Part shown: positions 63,222-64,000 of the stretch, in pieces | How positions within the stretch are numbered: the first letter of the stretch is position 1 | How the letters are laid out: each line of letters begins with the position of its first letter | From: Pseudomonas sp. Irchel s3h14 | GTDB taxonomy: Bacteria; Pseudomonadota; Gammaproteobacteria; Pseudomonadales; Pseudomonadaceae | NCBI RefSeq assembly: GCF_900187425.1 | Contig: NZ_FYDJ01000004.1 | Coordinates: 1-64,000 of the forward strand | Direction of reading: 5' to 3' | DNA: 64,000 nt | Notes under the pieces: model-generated | Database searches by the model: none | Seen by the model: only the letters and a program-made list of their open reading frames with translations | What the model was told of the DNA's origin: nothing | Position numbers and translations under genes: made by a program

Positions 63222-64000
63222 TCATCCCTGGAACAACGGCTCCGGTAAGCCTTTGACGCCTGGATTGAGGGCGAACACACCGCCGGCCAGTGACTGTTCG
63301 TCATGGTCGTCGCCGGGGCGGATCGAGGTCACGAACAGTGTGTCCAGGCGACTGCCGCCGAAGGCGCACATGCTCGGTTTTTTCACCGGTACGGCGAGGG
63401 AACGGTCCAGTCGGCCATCGGGCGTGAAACGGTGAATCAGCCCGGCGTCATTGGCGCAAATCCAGTAGCAGCCTTCGGCATCGACCGCCGCCCCGTCGGG
63501 ACGACCGGGGAATTGATGCATGTCGACAAACAGCCGCCGGTTGGACGGCGTGCCGCTGTCGATGTCGTAATCAAAGGCCCAGATTTGCTGGACCAGAGGA
63601 TGAGAGTCAGACAGGTACATCGTTCGCCCGTCCGGGCTGAAACCCAGGCCGTTGGGCACGATAAACCCGCCGAGTTGCGCCTCGAGTGGCCCGCGTTGCC
63701 CGGCGCTGTAGCGATAAAGCGTGCCGTCGGCAGCGTTGGCGCCCATGTTCAGCACCATGCTGCCGGCCCAGAAGCGCCCCTGACGATCGCAACGACCATC
63801 GTTCAGGCGCATATCTGTGCGGGCGTGTTCGACCGGTGCCAGGAGATTGCTGTCGAGGCTGCCGTCATTGTGCGGGTGCAGATGAAAGAACCCGCTTTCC
63901 ATCCCGGCAACCCAGCCGCCGTTGCTGTGACGTGCAATGCAGGCGAGCATCTCCGGCGCTTTCCAGGCATGGACATGGCCGGTTTCGGCGCTCCAGCGCT
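63222..64000 (-). CDS. SMP-30/gluconolactonase/LRE family protein, 5' end beyond window
   Basis: At least 259 residues; the reading frame stays open to the window edge (…RWSAETGHVHAWKAPEM), so the N-terminus is missing. Six-bladed propeller family marks: ARTDMRLNDGRCDRQGRFWAGSMV, YRYSAGQRGPLEAQLGGFIVPNGLGFSPDGRTMYLSDS, FPGRPDGAAVDAEGCYWIC and KPSMCAFGGSRLDTLFVTS. Hydrolyses a sugar lactone with a divalent metal held by the Asn/Asp residues named. Confidence 0.9.
   Translation of the reverse strand, partial: RWSAETGHVHAWKAPEMLACIARHSNGGWVAGMESGFFHLHPHNDGSLDSNLLAPVEHARTDMRLNDGRCDRQGRFWAGSMVLNMGANAADGTLYRYSAGQRGPLEAQLGGFIVPNGLGFSPDGRTMYLSDSHPLVQQIWAFDYDIDSGTPSNRRLFVDMHQFPGRPDGAAVDAEGCYWICANDAGLIHRFTPDGRLDRSLAVPVKKPSMCAFGGSRLDTLFVTSIRPGDDHDEQSLAGGVFALNPGVKGLPEPLFQG

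Overview
The window reads as a stretch of chromosome from a Pseudomonas of the fluorescens lineage. The evidence is the bkd operon with divergent bkdR, a PQQ/ethanol-oxidation (exa/ped/pqq) locus, a NosP-NahK pair, and many REP/REPIN hairpins of the 'GTGGGAGCGGGCTTGCTCGCGAA' and 'TGTAGGAGCAAAGCTTGCTCGCGA' types. No tRNA, rRNA, CRISPR array, transposase or phage gene was seen. Only the last gene (SMP-30 family) runs off the window.

Left part (1-19.6 kb): scattered metabolic and regulatory genes. These are L-lactate dehydrogenase lldD, an MHS-type transporter and a GMC oxidoreductase with a divergent LysR regulator; a DNA alkylation repair protein; a Kef-type antiporter; a diguanylate cyclase; a protealysin-like protease with its emfourin-type inhibitor; an FKBP isomerase; a D-cysteine desulfhydrase with a divergent LysR regulator; a MEKHLA protein; a cytochrome P450 with a divergent ArsR regulator; and a LysE exporter with a divergent LysR regulator.

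Middle (19.9-28.4 kb): the least ordinary region. It is visibly more AT-rich and holds a compact biosynthesis-like locus. In order it encodes a PaaK-like adenylate-forming enzyme, a LuxI/FeeM-like N-acyltransferase, a haem-oxygenase-fold di-iron enzyme, an FMN reductase, an EamA exporter, an alpha/beta hydrolase, a dedicated anthranilate synthase pair, and a LuxR regulator that keeps the acyl-homoserine-lactone pocket residues. The parts fit making, oxidising, exporting and sensing a small anthranilate- or aryl-derived molecule. I cannot match it to a characterised pathway, so it is my main candidate for an undescribed system.

28.6-37.5 kb: branched-chain amino acid catabolism (ilvE, then bkdA1-bkdA2-bkdB-lpdV with divergent Lrp-type bkdR), followed by a persulfide-dioxygenase-like metallohydrolase divergent from a TauE/SafE exporter.

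37.7-62.2 kb: alcohol oxidation. It contains a porin, NosP and the hybrid kinase NahK, response regulator ErbR/AgmR, a PQQ-associated rhodanese-like protein and ABC system, cytochrome c550, a MxaJ/XoxJ-like binding protein, a SoxYZ-like carrier with its metallohydrolase, a PQQ alcohol dehydrogenase, an aldehyde dehydrogenase, pqqABCDE, iron alcohol dehydrogenase ErcA and kinase ErcS. The dehydrogenase carries the Asp-x-Asp signature of lanthanide-dependent (PedH-type) enzymes. No calcium-type ExaA/PedE gene is present beside it. A 13-bp motif recurs upstream of several of these genes. The window ends with an aldose-1-epimerase-like gene and the partial SMP-30 gene.
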